Counted from the stretch's first letter, positions 19,343 to 28,993 are shown. The stretch: 64,000 nt of DNA from Bacteroidota bacterium (GCA_947476185.1 CANJPX010000011.1:1-64000), one strand, 5' to 3'. The notes: generated from the letters alone by a model not told the origin. A program made the numbers and translations.

Positions 19343-19573
19343 CTATGGCACAGGATCATGACCGTGACTGCCCCAAGGGTGACATTTTGAAATACGTTTT
19401 ATCGTTAACACAAACCCTTTGATTGCTCCATGCTTTTTAAATGCTTCTACTCCATACTGCGAACACGATGGCTCAAATCTACATGCAGGACCAAATAACG
19501 GTGAAATCGTATATTGGTACACTTTTATCAGACCGATAAATAAATAACTAATTGGAATACTAATCAATTTCAT
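19343..19573 (-). CDS. yidD: Membrane protein insertion efficiency factor YidD
   Basis: A 76-residue small protein with the family signature: [19 protein letters not shown] in the middle and the basic, Cys-containing [16 protein letters not shown] at the end. It helps insertion of membrane proteins with YidC. Its start overlaps the rnpA stop by 4 bp, the usual rnpA-yidD arrangement. Confidence 0.95.
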   Translation of the reverse strand: MKLISIPISYLFIGLIKVYQYTISPLFGPACRFEPSCSQYGVEAFKKHGAIKGFVLTIKRISKCHPWGSHGHDPVP

Positions 19574-19950
19574 TTTAATTCGGTGACCAGTGTCTTACCT
19601 AAACGATTTAATGCTTCAATTGTTTTTTGTTCTAACTCTTTGAATTCCAACTTTGCTTTTGCTGTATAGATCAGAATCAGCACTATTTTTTTTTCTCCTA
19701 AGACATCATATAGATTTTGCTTTTCCTTTCGATAAATCTCTCTGATCTGACGTTTTAGTTTATTTCGATCAACCGCTTTTTTAAAAGAACGTTTCGGAAC
19801 ACTGATAACTACTCGAATGGGTGCCGGACTTTCTGCAATCTCCAACCAACTGATTCGAACAGGAGAATGGTGAAAGGATTTGCCACTCTCAAACAACCGA
19901 TCAATTAATATCTTGCTGCATAAACGCTCGTTTTTTGAAAAAGTTTGCAT
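19570..19950 (-). CDS. rnpA: Ribonuclease P protein component
   Basis: A 126-residue basic protein that binds RNase P RNA and helps mature the 5' end of tRNA. The diagnostic motif is [14 protein letters not shown] at about 64-77, preceded by [15 protein letters not shown]. It overlaps yidD. The rpmH gene, often next to rnpA in other phyla, is absent here. Confidence 0.95.
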   Translation of the reverse strand: MQTFSKNERLCSKILIDRLFESGKSFHHSPVRISWLEIAESPAPIRVVISVPKRSFKKAVDRNKLKRQIREIYRKEKQNLYDVLGEKKIVLILIYTAKAKLEFKELEQKTIEALNRLGKTLVTELK

Positions 19951-20041
19951 TTCAAGTATAAAAGTAAAATTAAAAAAACATTGTCACAACACAATTGTGA
20001 CCGGAGTACTTAAGAAATGTTAAACGGTGTAAAATGCCTGA

Positions 20042-20791
20042 TTATTTTGCCTTATTTGCTGCAGTAATATATTGCTCCAAAGCCATTGTCATTGAAGGCG
20101 CTTTCGGGTTAGGTGCGTGAATATCCAGATTTAATCCTGCTTCTTTCACCGCTTTAGCAGTGGTAGGGCCAAAACAAGCAATGCGGGTCTTATTTTGTTT
20201 GAATTTCGGGAAATTTTTGAATAACGATCTGATCCCGGCTGGAGTGAAAAACACCAAAATATCGTAATTTACATTTGCAAGATCGCTCAAATCGCTTGCA
20301 ACAGTACGAAACATCACAGCTTTAGTATATTTTATCTTTGCCTCGTCCAATTTATCTGCAATTTCTTCTTTGGCAATATCTGAGCAGGGTAATAAAAAAT
20401 TTTCTTGTTTATGCTTTTTAATCACCTCCATCAGGTCTGTCACAGTTTGTTTTCCGTGGAAGATCTTCCGTTTACGATACAAAACATACTTCTGAAGATA
20501 AAATGCTGTTGATTCTGAAACACAGAAATATTTCATCGTTTCAGGCACCGTAACGCGCATTTCCTGGCACATCCTGAAATAATGATCAACTGCATTTCTA
20601 CTGGTCATGATAACGGCAGTATGTTCTGAAATATTAACCTTATCTTTTCTGAAATCTTGAGCAGAAACACCTTCTATCTGAATAAATTGGCGAAAGTCTA
20701 TTTTGACATTGCACTTTTTTGCAAGGTCATAATACGGTGATTTTTCCCCTTCAGGCTTAGGCTGAGAAACAAGTAAAGTTTTTACTTTCAA
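20042..20791 (-). CDS. hemD: Uroporphyrinogen-III synthase
   Basis: A 249-residue two-domain enzyme that cyclises hydroxymethylbilane to uroporphyrinogen III for haem. Sequence conservation in this family is low. Recognition rests on VIMTSRNAVDHYFRMC in the first domain, LPCSDIAKEEIADKL, and VFFTPAGIRSLF followed by IACFGPTTAKAVKEAG in the second. Its placement between DUF4271 and rnpA is the common Bacteroidota order. Confidence 0.88.
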   Translation of the reverse strand: MKVKTLLVSQPKPEGEKSPYYDLAKKCNVKIDFRQFIQIEGVSAQDFRKDKVNISEHTAVIMTSRNAVDHYFRMCQEMRVTVPETMKYFCVSESTAFYLQKYVLYRKRKIFHGKQTVTDLMEVIKKHKQENFLLPCSDIAKEEIADKLDEAKIKYTKAVMFRTVASDLSDLANVNYDILVFFTPAGIRSLFKNFPKFKQNKTRIACFGPTTAKAVKEAGLNLDIHAPNPKAPSMTMALEQYITAANKAK

Positions 20792-20841
20792 TTGTGTTGC
20801 TTTTAGGTGAAATAATATAAAATTCTACTTTTCGCAAAGGG

Positions 20842-21633
20842 CTATTTTACATTTTGAAAAAATAACTTAACCATAATTACAAAGGGCAGTATTTCAAAGG
20901 TGCAAAGATACAAAAATAAATAGAATCTGGAAACACTATTACTGTTTATACCAATTATCACACCCCGTAACAGTCTAATACAAAGGAATAAGGCGGAAAC
21001 GCCAAAGCCACTATAGATGAAAATAAGGGGAGAAACATCCTTTACAAAAGCCAAACAAACAACGATCGGTAGCAAAAACAAGCCAAGAGTATTACAAAAA
21101 AGGAAGATCATCATAGCATAATCTCCCGCCTCTTTCTGTTTTTGGAAAATATAGCCAAAGATCCTTATCACCATCATCTTTATGCCATATATGAAGCAAA
21201 TTATAAGTGAAATCTCAAAATAAAGAATCGCTCTATTGACATTAAAAAAATAGGAATAATGATCCGCAACCTGAACAATAAACAATGTACCGGTAATAAC
21301 AAATAAAAGAGATAAAAAAACAGACACTCTGTTTCCAAGAGAGATCTCATCCCTTCCCAACTGATTAGAATGCCTGCTTATATAAAACGCTTTTATAACC
21401 TGACTCAACCTTTTTCTGTTGGAAGCGAAAAGCCAAACGAATAAAATAAAAGCTAACAGCAGAACAGCAGCCACACCATAATCGTATTTTGTATAATGCA
21501 GTTGCAGCTCATCTGTCTTTTTCGTTAAAAGATTATCCTTAAACAATGACGTTGTATGAAGGGTGTCTATTACAGGCACCTTTGAAGTAATATTATTGGA
21601 AGAAGATGTAATATTATTTGATTGAGTTAACAA
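20842..21633 (-). CDS. DUF4271-domain membrane protein
   Basis: 263 residues. A hydrophilic N-terminus of about 50 residues is followed by about six transmembrane helices. The RKRLSQVIKAFYISRHSNQ segment after the first helix and FCIRLLRGVIIGI-like helices fit DUF4271, which in Bacteroidota is almost always encoded beside hemD. Function is unknown. A -7 element lies 8 bp upstream. Confidence 0.85.
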   Translation of the reverse strand: MLTQSNNITSSSNNITSKVPVIDTLHTTSLFKDNLLTKKTDELQLHYTKYDYGVAAVLLLAFILFVWLFASNRKRLSQVIKAFYISRHSNQLGRDEISLGNRVSVFLSLLFVITGTLFIVQVADHYSYFFNVNRAILYFEISLIICFIYGIKMMVIRIFGYIFQKQKEAGDYAMMIFLFCNTLGLFLLPIVVCLAFVKDVSPLIFIYSGFGVSALFLCIRLLRGVIIGINSNSVSRFYLFLYLCTFEILPFVIMVKLFFQNVK

Positions 21634-21640
21634 AGCACAA

Positions 21641-21648
21641 CAAAGTTA
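21641..21648 (-). promoter_or_regulatory. Candidate -7 element for DUF4271-hemD
   Basis: The minus strand reads TAACTTTG, a match to TAnnTTTG, directly before the DUF4271 start. No -33 TTG is found at the expected distance. Confidence 0.4.
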
Positions 21649-21670
21649 ATGATTTCCATACAAATAAAAA

Positions 21671-21694
21671 GAGGTCATCCTGTTGAATGACCTC
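21671..21694 (-). terminator. Rho-independent terminator after the DUF5777 gene
   Basis: The 8-bp arms GAGGTCAT/ATGACCTC surround an 8-nt loop and are followed on the minus strand by TTTTTAT, 20 bp after the DUF5777 stop. Confidence 0.85.
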
Positions 21695-21713
21695 ATTATT
21701 TATGTGTGAACCC

Positions 21714-22688
21714 TTATTTATGCTTTTTCCGCCCCCCGATATTGAATACGCGGGAAACGTTGAATCCAAATTTATATCCTCCTTTTAACCAGTTGTCGGT
21801 AGTATATGGAATAAAATTATTTTCTACAATTCCGGAGGCATTCGTGAAATTAAGATGAAAAACGTGGCCGCCGGTTTCTACTTCAAATCCAACAGCTAAA
21901 GGATTGTAAAATGGATTAACGGGGTTGTTTTTTCTGTAATCAGAAAAAGTATAAAAATAATCAGCAATAAATGCAAAACGCTTGGTGAATTTGAAGCGGA
22001 AGCCAATCCCCATGGACATAAGATCATTCGTTTCCACTTTTCCATTGTCCGAATTAATAGTTGCTAAAATAAAATTGCGGTGCTGATAAGTTGGGATTAA
22101 TTGCATTGAAAAGCGCCAACCGAATTTGCGGGCGATCAACAATTGTGTGGTGTAGGAAAAACGATGAATATCGTTTTGTTTAAATGTAGAATCGGCTGCC
22201 ATTCCACTATAAAATTGATTCGCAAGTTGAGGAGTGTAGCCCATATCAGCATAAATTGCTAATGAAATAGGAATATGATTATCCAATGTTTGAGTAAGCA
22301 TTCTATACTTCACAAAACCATCGACCAACTCTCTTTGTTTGCTTCTCCCGATTCCGATTGTCAGATCATTGGTGATTCCAAAATCAAAACCAAATCTTAC
22401 ATCAGTAACTCCATCCAACCCGTATAAGGTATGTCCGCCACCATTACTCGCAGTTCCCATATTTCCAAAACGGTGAGTGATACTAAAATCATATGTATTA
22501 GCTTTAACAGTTTCTGTTGATTGGGCATTTATTATTTTCGACCCTTTGAAAGTTGCCATTACTTTTTCATGTGTCTTTTTGCCACCGATAGAGTCTAACA
22601 ATCCAAGCATGTCGTCTTGTGCGAAAATACCAAAGGATAGCGTAACAAACGCTACCGTTACATTTAATCTTTTAAAGCTAATTTTCAT
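21714..22688 (-). CDS. DUF5777-family beta-barrel outer-membrane protein
   Basis: 324 residues with a signal peptide ending near TLSFGIFAQ. The body is an alternating beta-strand pattern (THRFGNMGTASNGGGHTLYGLDG; DVRFGFDFGITNDLTIGIG) typical of the DUF5777 barrel. The predicted location is the outer membrane. It follows a YceI gene by 2 bp and so is translationally linked to it. Its recurrent company with YceI proteins and small cytochromes suggests a periplasmic redox or quinone-like lipid role, but this is inference. Confidence 0.85.
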   Translation of the reverse strand: MKISFKRLNVTVAFVTLSFGIFAQDDMLGLLDSIGGKKTHEKVMATFKGSKIINAQSTETVKANTYDFSITHRFGNMGTASNGGGHTLYGLDGVTDVRFGFDFGITNDLTIGIGRSKQRELVDGFVKYRMLTQTLDNHIPISLAIYADMGYTPQLANQFYSGMAADSTFKQNDIHRFSYTTQLLIARKFGWRFSMQLIPTYQHRNFILATINSDNGKVETNDLMSMGIGFRFKFTKRFAFIADYFYTFSDYRKNNPVNPFYNPLAVGFEVETGGHVFHLNFTNASGIVENNFIPYTTDNWLKGGYKFGFNVSRVFNIGGRKKHK

Positions 22689-22690
22689 AA

Positions 22691-23239
22691 TTACTTCTTT
22701 TTATAAGGTTCAAGTGTTGCAGTGATCTTCACGTCAGTATCTTCAGGGATTATCAAAGCATATAAAGTCGGGATCTCAACATTATGATCTGCAAATTTTA
22801 TTTTAAAATTTGATGAGATGGAAATCACACCACCTTTAACTGAAACAAGACCATCAATCGTTCTGTCTTTTTCAACACCATGAATATTAAGTTTTCCTGT
22901 TACAGTTACCTTGTAATCACCATCTTTTGTATACTCAATTTTCTCATTTATTTTTCCTTTGAAGATCGCATAGGGAAACTTTTCACTTTCCACATAATTT
23001 TCATTGAAATGCTCTTGCATCAGCGGCTTTTCGAACACAAAACTTGTCATTGCAATTTTCATTTGAATATCCCCGGTAGCAATATTAAGCAAGGGGGTGG
23101 TTGATTTGTTTACTGCATCAATATTTTCAACAGTGGTTTTGGAAAAAAAGCTGATCTCACATGTTTTCCCGATATAGATCTGAGAAAATGAACTCGCTCC
23201 AATAACCATTGAAATTCCGAATAATAATACCTTTTTCAT
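22691..23239 (-). CDS. YceI-family periplasmic protein
   Basis: The start is set at MKKVLLFGISMVIGASSFSQ (23239), a clean signal peptide; the frame is open to 23275. The 182-residue product has the YceI lipocalin-like fold signature: EISFFSKTTVENIDAVN, FPYAIFKGKI and VTGKLNIHGVEKDRTI. YceI proteins bind polyprenyl or quinone-like lipids in the periplasm. A paralogue lies at 23818-24366, and the DUF5777 barrel is directly downstream. Confidence 0.92.
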   Translation of the reverse strand: MKKVLLFGISMVIGASSFSQIYIGKTCEISFFSKTTVENIDAVNKSTTPLLNIATGDIQMKIAMTSFVFEKPLMQEHFNENYVESEKFPYAIFKGKINEKIEYTKDGDYKVTVTGKLNIHGVEKDRTIDGLVSVKGGVISISSNFKIKFADHNVEIPTLYALIIPEDTDVKITATLEPYKKK

Positions 23240-23300
23240 TGTTTTTTTTTTAGTGAATAAGACAAATGATGGCAATAACTATGCCTGTAAAAAATGGCCC

Positions 23301-23645
23301 TTAATTATTAGGAGCCCCTTGTTCAAGCCAACAATTCAATTTCCCTAACTCACCCTCCGTAAGTGGAGTTGAGCCGGCTGATGGCATATCTTTCAAAACA
23401 AATACCCTATTTTTGAAAGATCCATTATCCACTTTCCCTTTTATTTCAGAATATACTGCAAAATCACCTCCTGCAGCAGCTCCTGCAAAATGACATCCTA
23501 CACAAGCTGCATCTATAATGGGTTTTACATCAGTTGCAAAATAAATTGTTGAGGAGCATCCAACTGACAAGGGCTGCTCTTTATCTGAGGTGCATGAAAC
23601 AAGAAAAATGGAAATTCCGATAAAAGCGATGATTACTTTTTTCAT
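23301..23645 (-). CDS. Small c-type cytochrome-like lipoprotein
   Basis: 114 residues. The N-terminus MKKVIIAFIGISIFLVSC ends in a lipobox, so the protein is probably lipid-anchored. One haem-binding CXXCH motif, CVGCH, lies near residue 49 after YFATDVKPIIDAA, and KDMPSAG near residue 91 offers a possible axial methionine. This matches the single-haem cytochromes placed next to YceI and DUF5777 genes in Bacteroidota. The electron partner is unknown. Confidence 0.83.
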   Translation of the reverse strand: MKKVIIAFIGISIFLVSCTSDKEQPLSVGCSSTIYFATDVKPIIDAACVGCHFAGAAAGGDFAVYSEIKGKVDNGSFKNRVFVLKDMPSAGSTPLTEGELGKLNCWLEQGAPNN

Positions 23646-23817
23646 TTTTTGTTGGGGTTTAATTTAGTACTCATAAATCGGCAACAAGTCTACTAAAAGT
23701 TTATTTAAATTACTATATTTTAATTGTTAAATCTTTGATGAGGACCACATGATTATTATCATATCGCTTTACCCCAAACTATAAATCAGGGAGCAATTTA
23801 AAACCTCTGGATAATTC

Positions 23818-24366
23818 CTATTTCTTTTTAAAGGGAAGTAATACGGCATCTATTTTCACATCAACATCTTCTGCAATATTTTTAATATATAAACTTGGAA
23901 CTTTGATACCGTAATCTGCCACATGAATTTTAAATGCAGAAGCAATATCAATTTCTTTTCCTTTAATTATTACAGTTCCATCTACAGTTATTTTTTTTTC
24001 TACACCATGTATTGACATCATTCCGGTCACCGTTACGGTATACTCACCATCCTTTTTCCAATCAATACTGTCATTGATCTTTCCTTTGAAAATAGAATAT
24101 GGGAATTTTTCACTCTCCATATAATTTTCATTGAAATGTTCTTGCATCAATGGCTTGACAAATACAAAACCCGTATTTGCGATCTTTATCTGAACCTCAT
24201 TTGTAGAAGTATTAATCAAGGGTCTCGAAGATTTATTGACCGCATTGATATTTTCGACAGGAGTTTCAGAAAAGAAACTTACTTCGCAGGATTCTGCCAA
24301 AAAAATCTGTGCAGAAACAGTTGTATGAATTACAACCACCGAAAGGAACAATAATAATTTTTTCAT
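23818..24366 (-). CDS. YceI-family periplasmic protein, second copy
   Basis: 182 residues, signal peptide MKKLLLFLSVVVIHTTVSAQ, then the YceI fold with EVSFFSETPVENINAVN, EKFPYSIFKGKIND and VTGMMSIHGVEKKITV. It is collinear with the copy at 22691-23239, a local duplication interrupted by the cytochrome gene. Confidence 0.92.
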   Translation of the reverse strand: MKKLLLFLSVVVIHTTVSAQIFLAESCEVSFFSETPVENINAVNKSSRPLINTSTNEVQIKIANTGFVFVKPLMQEHFNENYMESEKFPYSIFKGKINDSIDWKKDGEYTVTVTGMMSIHGVEKKITVDGTVIIKGKEIDIASAFKIHVADYGIKVPSLYIKNIAEDVDVKIDAVLLPFKKK

Positions 24367-24463
24367 GGATCGTATATGTTAAGAACAAACAAATACAATA
24401 ATAAATCAAATCGAAATTAGAAGAAATTTCAAATTACAGCAATAACTGTAATTGAAAACATTG

Positions 24464-24907
24464 CTATTTCGAAAAAGTTTTAGTATCAACTAATTTTCCG
24501 GATTCATCCCAAAAGGTCCATTTACCACTTTCCTTATCGTTAGTATAAAAGCCTTCGTAGCGTTTGTTTCCATTCTCATACCAGGTGGTTGTCTTTCCGT
24601 TTTTTATTCCGGCAGTAAAAATAGATTCACTCCATTGTGTTCCGTTCTCATAAAAACTCTTCCATAAACCGTCCCGCTTTCCGTCCTTCATTCCTCCACG
24701 CATTTTAACTGCCCCATTTTCATACCGCATGATACTTTCACCGTTTTTTATTGTGGTGTCCTGTTTTGAAATTATTGTAAATGTGGTTGAATCAGGATTG
24801 GGTACAATTTCTTTTTTCACCTCCACCTGAGGCTTTTCTAAGGATTGGTTGGAACAAGCCAGTAATCCACAAATAATTGAAAAAACTAAAATGAGCTTTG
24901 TTTTCAT
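24464..24907 (-). CDS. MORN/YwqK-repeat lipoprotein
   Basis: 147 residues. The lipobox is in MKTKLILVFSIICGLLAC. Four MORN-like units follow (YENGAVKMRGGMKDGKRDG, FYENGTQWSESIF, WYENGNKRYEGFYTN). It is the second member of this family in the window and is also exported, so the antitoxin label attached to YwqK proteins is unlikely to describe its role. No partner toxin is adjacent. Confidence 0.82.
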   Translation of the reverse strand: MKTKLILVFSIICGLLACSNQSLEKPQVEVKKEIVPNPDSTTFTIISKQDTTIKNGESIMRYENGAVKMRGGMKDGKRDGLWKSFYENGTQWSESIFTAGIKNGKTTTWYENGNKRYEGFYTNDKESGKWTFWDESGKLVDTKTFSK

Positions 24908-24964
24908 TAGTATATTTTTGAATTAATATTTTGCAGTAGTATTCATATTTCTTCCCTGTATTTA

Positions 24965-25936
24965 TTAATTTTTTCGCTCTGTAGTATATCTTACCAATCC
25001 TTCCAATGAAGCTTTTGATGAACTGTCCGGAAAATGGGAAAGAAGTTGAAGCGCCTTATTCTTATACTCGTTCATCCGTGATTCAGCATATTCTATTCCT
25101 CCGCTTTTTATAACAAAATCAATCACTTCCGCTACCTTCTTCGGATTGTTATTATTGTTCTTTACAATATTTATAATCCTTCTTTTTTCTAAAAATGTTG
25201 CATTGTTCAATGCAAAGATCAATGGTAATGTCATCTTTTTTTCCTTGATATCGATCCCTGTCGGTTTACCGATATTGGAACCATCGCCATAATCAAATAG
25301 GTCATCTTTTATCTGAAAAGCAATGCCGACAGCCTCACCAAAAGCACGCATCTGCTCAATGGCAAGTTCATCTTTTGTTACAGAAGCCGCCCCGCAGGCA
25401 CAACAAGACGCAATCAAAGAAGCCGTCTTTTTACGGATAATGTCAAAATAAACAGCTTCATCAATATCAAGTTTTCTCGCTTTCTCGATCTGCAATAATT
25501 CCCCTTCACTCATTTCACGGACGGCATTTGAAACAAGACCCAACAAATGAAAATCTTTATTATCTACCGAAAGCAACAGTCCCCTTGACAACAAAAAATC
25601 ACCAACTAATACAGCGATCTTATTTTTCCAAAGTGCATTTACCGAAAAAAAACCTCTGCGTTCATTTGAATCGTCCACAACATCATCATGCACCAAAGTA
25701 GCTGTGTGCAATAATTCTATCAGTGAAGCTGCCCGGTAGGTTGAATCGTTCATTTCGCCAACAACTTTGGCCGATAAAAAAACAAACATCGGACGCAATT
25801 GTTTTCCTTTTCGTTTAACAATATATCGTGTTATCTTATCGAGTAATGGAACAGAACTTTTCATTGAAGACTTAAACTTCAATTCAAATTCCGCCATTTC
25901 ATTTTCAATCGGTGCTTTTATTTCGTTGACTGTCAT
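24965..25936 (-). CDS. Trans-polyprenyl diphosphate synthase
   Basis: A 323-residue all-helical prenyltransferase. The first aspartate-rich motif is in LVHDDVVDDSNERRG (about residue 89), the second is QIKDDLFDYGDG, and GKQLRPMFVFLSAK gives the IPP-binding region. The likely product is the octaprenyl or similar tail of menaquinone, though chain length cannot be read reliably. rlmN lies 25 bp upstream on the same strand. Confidence 0.93.
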   Translation of the reverse strand: MTVNEIKAPIENEMAEFELKFKSSMKSSVPLLDKITRYIVKRKGKQLRPMFVFLSAKVVGEMNDSTYRAASLIELLHTATLVHDDVVDDSNERRGFFSVNALWKNKIAVLVGDFLLSRGLLLSVDNKDFHLLGLVSNAVREMSEGELLQIEKARKLDIDEAVYFDIIRKKTASLIASCCACGAASVTKDELAIEQMRAFGEAVGIAFQIKDDLFDYGDGSNIGKPTGIDIKEKKMTLPLIFALNNATFLEKRRIINIVKNNNNNPKKVAEVIDFVIKSGGIEYAESRMNEYKNKALQLLSHFPDSSSKASLEGLVRYTTERKN

Positions 25937-25961
25937 ATCAATTTCACGCGCTTGTATAGTA

Positions 25962-27038
25962 TCAAATCGCCTTTTTCATTTTTCTCGTCCCAAAACCTTC
26001 TTTATTCTTATTCGCCAATTGTCCGCATGCTGCGTCTATATCTTTCCCTCTGCTTCTGCGGACATTCACTATAATATTTTTACTTTCCAGATAATTTGCG
26101 AAAGCATCCAACCGCTCCGAAGTTGTTTGCTGAAACTCTCCATCATCGATCGGATTGTATTCAATAATATTTACTTTACATGGAATGTGCTTACAGAACT
26201 TTGCCAGATCTTTTGCATCCTCCAGGCTATCATTAAAATCTTTGAATGCGATATATTCATAAGTAACACGGGTTCCCGTTTTCTCATAAAAATATTTCAA
26301 TGCTTCTGCCAAAGCATTCAACGTATTTGTTTCATTTATCGGCATGATGTGATTTCTTTTTTCATCACTGGCTGCATGCAATGATAATGCTAAATTGAAT
26401 TTCACTCCATCATCACCTAATTTCATTATCATTTTTGACACGCCTGCTGTACTAACAGTAATGCGTTGTGGCGACATATTCAAACCTTCCGGAGAAGTGA
26501 TCTTATGAATGGACTCCATCACGTTTTGATAATTTAGCAACGGCTCACCCATTCCCATATATACAATATTCGTCAAGGGAACATTGTACTTTTCTTCTGC
26601 TTGATTTTTTATCAGAACAACCTGATCGTAAATTTCTCCAGCATTTAAATTTCTCAACCGCTCCAATTTACCGGTTGCACAAAACTTACATGATAAACTA
26701 CAACCAACCTGACAAGAAATACAGGCTGTCATACGTGTTGTACTCGGAATCAAAACCCCCTCAACAATATTGCTATCGTATAATTTAAAAGCATTTTTAA
26801 TTGTACGGTCGCTGCTGATCTGCATATCCTCCACCACAACAGCGTTGATAATAAAATGTGTATTCAGCAGTTCACGTGTGGATTTTGAAAGATTGGTCAT
26901 TTCATCAAATGTACGAGCCGACTTTTTCCAAAGCCATTCATGGACTTGTTTTGCCCGAAATGCCTGATCACCGTTTTCTACAAAAACGGCTTTTAGTTCT
27001 TCGAGAGAAAGTGCTCGTATATCCTTCTTCGTTTTCAT
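25962..27038 (-). CDS. rlmN: 23S rRNA/tRNA adenine-C2 methyltransferase RlmN
   Basis: A 358-residue radical-SAM enzyme that methylates A2503 of 23S rRNA and A37 of some tRNAs. The [4Fe-4S] cysteines lie in CQVGCSLSCKFCATG near residues 113-127. The methyl-carrying cysteine of the C-terminal region appears in DIDAACGQL, and VYMGMGEPLLN is a further signature. A -7 element lies just upstream. Confidence 0.96.
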   Translation of the reverse strand: MKTKKDIRALSLEELKAVFVENGDQAFRAKQVHEWLWKKSARTFDEMTNLSKSTRELLNTHFIINAVVVEDMQISSDRTIKNAFKLYDSNIVEGVLIPSTTRMTACISCQVGCSLSCKFCATGKLERLRNLNAGEIYDQVVLIKNQAEEKYNVPLTNIVYMGMGEPLLNYQNVMESIHKITSPEGLNMSPQRITVSTAGVSKMIMKLGDDGVKFNLALSLHAASDEKRNHIMPINETNTLNALAEALKYFYEKTGTRVTYEYIAFKDFNDSLEDAKDLAKFCKHIPCKVNIIEYNPIDDGEFQQTTSERLDAFANYLESKNIIVNVRRSRGKDIDAACGQLANKNKEGFGTRKMKKAI

Positions 27039-27050
27039 TTTACAGAATCA

Positions 27051-27058
27051 CAAATTTA
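27051..27058 (-). promoter_or_regulatory. Candidate -7 element for rlmN
   Basis: The minus strand reads TAAATTTG, a TAnnTTTG match, 13 bp before the rlmN ATG. It would drive rlmN and the polyprenyl synthase gene. No convincing -33 TTG. Confidence 0.45.
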
Positions 27059-27123
27059 CAAATAGATATTGATATATCGAGCAGATTATAATTTCGTAAT
27101 TTCGTGCTTTAGACCAACTATTT

Positions 27124-28299
27124 ATGCGCAAAATTTCTGCTGATCATATTTTTCCGGTTTCATCTGAACCAATTAAAAATGGGGTAATTACCATTGATGA
27201 CAAGGGAATGATCGTAAATATCGAATCAGGAACTGAAGCTCAACTATCCGGAATTGAATATTATTCAGGGATCATTTGCCCTGGATTCATTAATGCACAT
27301 TGCCATTTAGAGTTGTCACACCTGCATGCTCAAGTTTCTGAAAAAACCGGAATGACGGGTTTTATCAAAGAATTAATTGATAAACGGACTTCATTTACCA
27401 CACTTGAAATACAGCATGCAATTGAAAAGGCGGAAGCAGAAATGAAAAAGAACGGAATTGTTGCGGTTGGCGATATTTCCAATAACAACAGTACTTTTCA
27501 GCAAAAAGAAAAAAACAATCTGAGTTATCATACGTTCATTGAGATCTTCAGTATGGATCCAGCAAAAGCGGAAGAAACAATTAAAAAAGGTATAAAATTA
27601 AGTGCGGAACTTTCCAAACTAAATCTCCGAAACTCAATCGTTCCACATGCTCCCTATACGATGTCGGAGAGCCTATTGGATCTGATAAATCAACATGCGC
27701 TCGAAAACAACAGCATTTTATCTATCCATAATCAGGAAAGTGAAGGAGAAAGTGAGCTCTTTATTTCCAATTCAGGTGTGATGTTCGACACATTCACATC
27801 CATGGGAATAAACCCAAGCCTGATGCGTAAAACAGGGCTAAATTCTTTGATGTCAACTTTGCCTCATTTAAACAATGCTTCAAAATTACTGTTAGTTCAT
27901 AATACATTTACTTCCAAAGAAGATCTTGATTGGATAAAACTTAATCTCTCCTCTCAAATCTACTTTTGTACTTGTCCGAATGCAAATATTTACATTGAAA
28001 ATAAATTACCCGACTATAATTTATTTATACGAGAGAATGCCGCAATGTCCATTGGGACAGACAGTCTGGCCTCTAATTGGGGATTATCTATTCTTGATGA
28101 ATTAAAAACAATCACAAAAAATTATCCAAAAATTCCTTTACAAACTATACTTACTTGGGCAACAAAAAACGGTGCCGATTTTTTAGGATTCAACAAATTA
28201 GGCACTATCGAAAAAGGGAAAACACCCGGACTGAATTTATTAAAAAATGTAGATGGAATGATGATCTCTGATAAAACTGAAGTGCTGAAATTGGTTTAA
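27124..28299 (+). CDS. Amidohydrolase-superfamily deaminase-like protein
   Basis: A 391-residue metal-dependent hydrolase. The N-terminal beta-sandwich is followed by the metal pair in GFINAHCHLELSHL, then LSIHNQESEGE, LLVHNTFTS and the metal-ligating Asp in SIGTDSLASNWG. The spacing fits the chlorohydrolase/S-adenosylhomocysteine-adenosine deaminase subgroup. The substrate is uncertain; an aminodeoxyfutalosine or nucleoside deaminase is possible. Its stop overlaps that of ispD by 4 bp in convergent orientation. Confidence 0.85.
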   Translation: MRKISADHIFPVSSEPIKNGVITIDDKGMIVNIESGTEAQLSGIEYYSGIICPGFINAHCHLELSHLHAQVSEKTGMTGFIKELIDKRTSFTTLEIQHAIEKAEAEMKKNGIVAVGDISNNNSTFQQKEKNNLSYHTFIEIFSMDPAKAEETIKKGIKLSAELSKLNLRNSIVPHAPYTMSESLLDLINQHALENNSILSIHNQESEGESELFISNSGVMFDTFTSMGINPSLMRKTGLNSLMSTLPHLNNASKLLLVHNTFTSKEDLDWIKLNLSSQIYFCTCPNANIYIENKLPDYNLFIRENAAMSIGTDSLASNWGLSILDELKTITKNYPKIPLQTILTWATKNGADFLGFNKLGTIEKGKTPGLNLLKNVDGMMISDKTEVLKLV

Positions 28300-28958
28300 C
28301 GCATCAACGCTTCCGCGATGATCAGATCATGCTGAGTAGTAATTTTTATATTCTCCCGATTCCCTTCAATCAAATTTATTTTTTCTCCGAAAGCCTCCAG
28401 AACACTTGCATCATCAGTAAATTCGGGCTTATATGCTTTTAAAAATGCCTTTCTTATCAGATCCGAATGAAAACATTGTGGTGTTTGAATGATGGAGTAT
28501 TGAGTTCTGTCCACTGCACAATTTTCCTTCCCTTTCAAAAAACGAATCGATTCATTCAAAGGAATTGCAGGAGATGCGTTTCCTAATTTTTCTGCTGTTT
28601 CAAATGCTTTCAAAATAGTTTCTTTGCTCACCAAAGGGCGGGCTGCATCATGAATGCCAACAATGCAAGCATCTGGAACAAGTGTCAAACCATTTTTAAC
28701 GGAATGATAACGTGTTTCTCCGCCATCCATTAATTGATGTAAAATGGAAAAATTGTGTTTCATGCAAAGTTTTTTCCAATCCTCGTTTAACTGCTTTGCA
28801 AGAACAACAACAATGTTAATATCCGGAATAGAATCCTTGAATTTTTCTATCGTATGCATTAGGATAGGTTTTTTCTGCAACTCCATGAATTGCTTAGGAA
28901 CAGCATTGTTCATCCGTGTTCCTGTTCCTCCCGCTACTATGATAACGTATTTTTTCAA
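28296..28958 (-). CDS. ispD: 2-C-methyl-D-erythritol 4-phosphate cytidylyltransferase
   Basis: A 220-residue MEP-pathway enzyme that forms CDP-methylerythritol. The nucleotide-binding N-terminus reads IVAGGTGTRMNNAVPKQFM, and the central motif is IHDAARPLVS. The C-terminal ENIKITTQHDLIIAE is also characteristic. Length is normal. It lies downstream of queA, separated from it by a strong terminator. Confidence 0.95.
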   Translation of the reverse strand: MKKYVIIVAGGTGTRMNNAVPKQFMELQKKPILMHTIEKFKDSIPDINIVVVLAKQLNEDWKKLCMKHNFSILHQLMDGGETRYHSVKNGLTLVPDACIVGIHDAARPLVSKETILKAFETAEKLGNASPAIPLNESIRFLKGKENCAVDRTQYSIIQTPQCFHSDLIRKAFLKAYKPEFTDDASVLEAFGEKINLIEGNRENIKITTQHDLIIAEALMR

Positions 28959-28993
28959 CAGACTAGATTTAATGATCTATTTATTAAAAAAAA

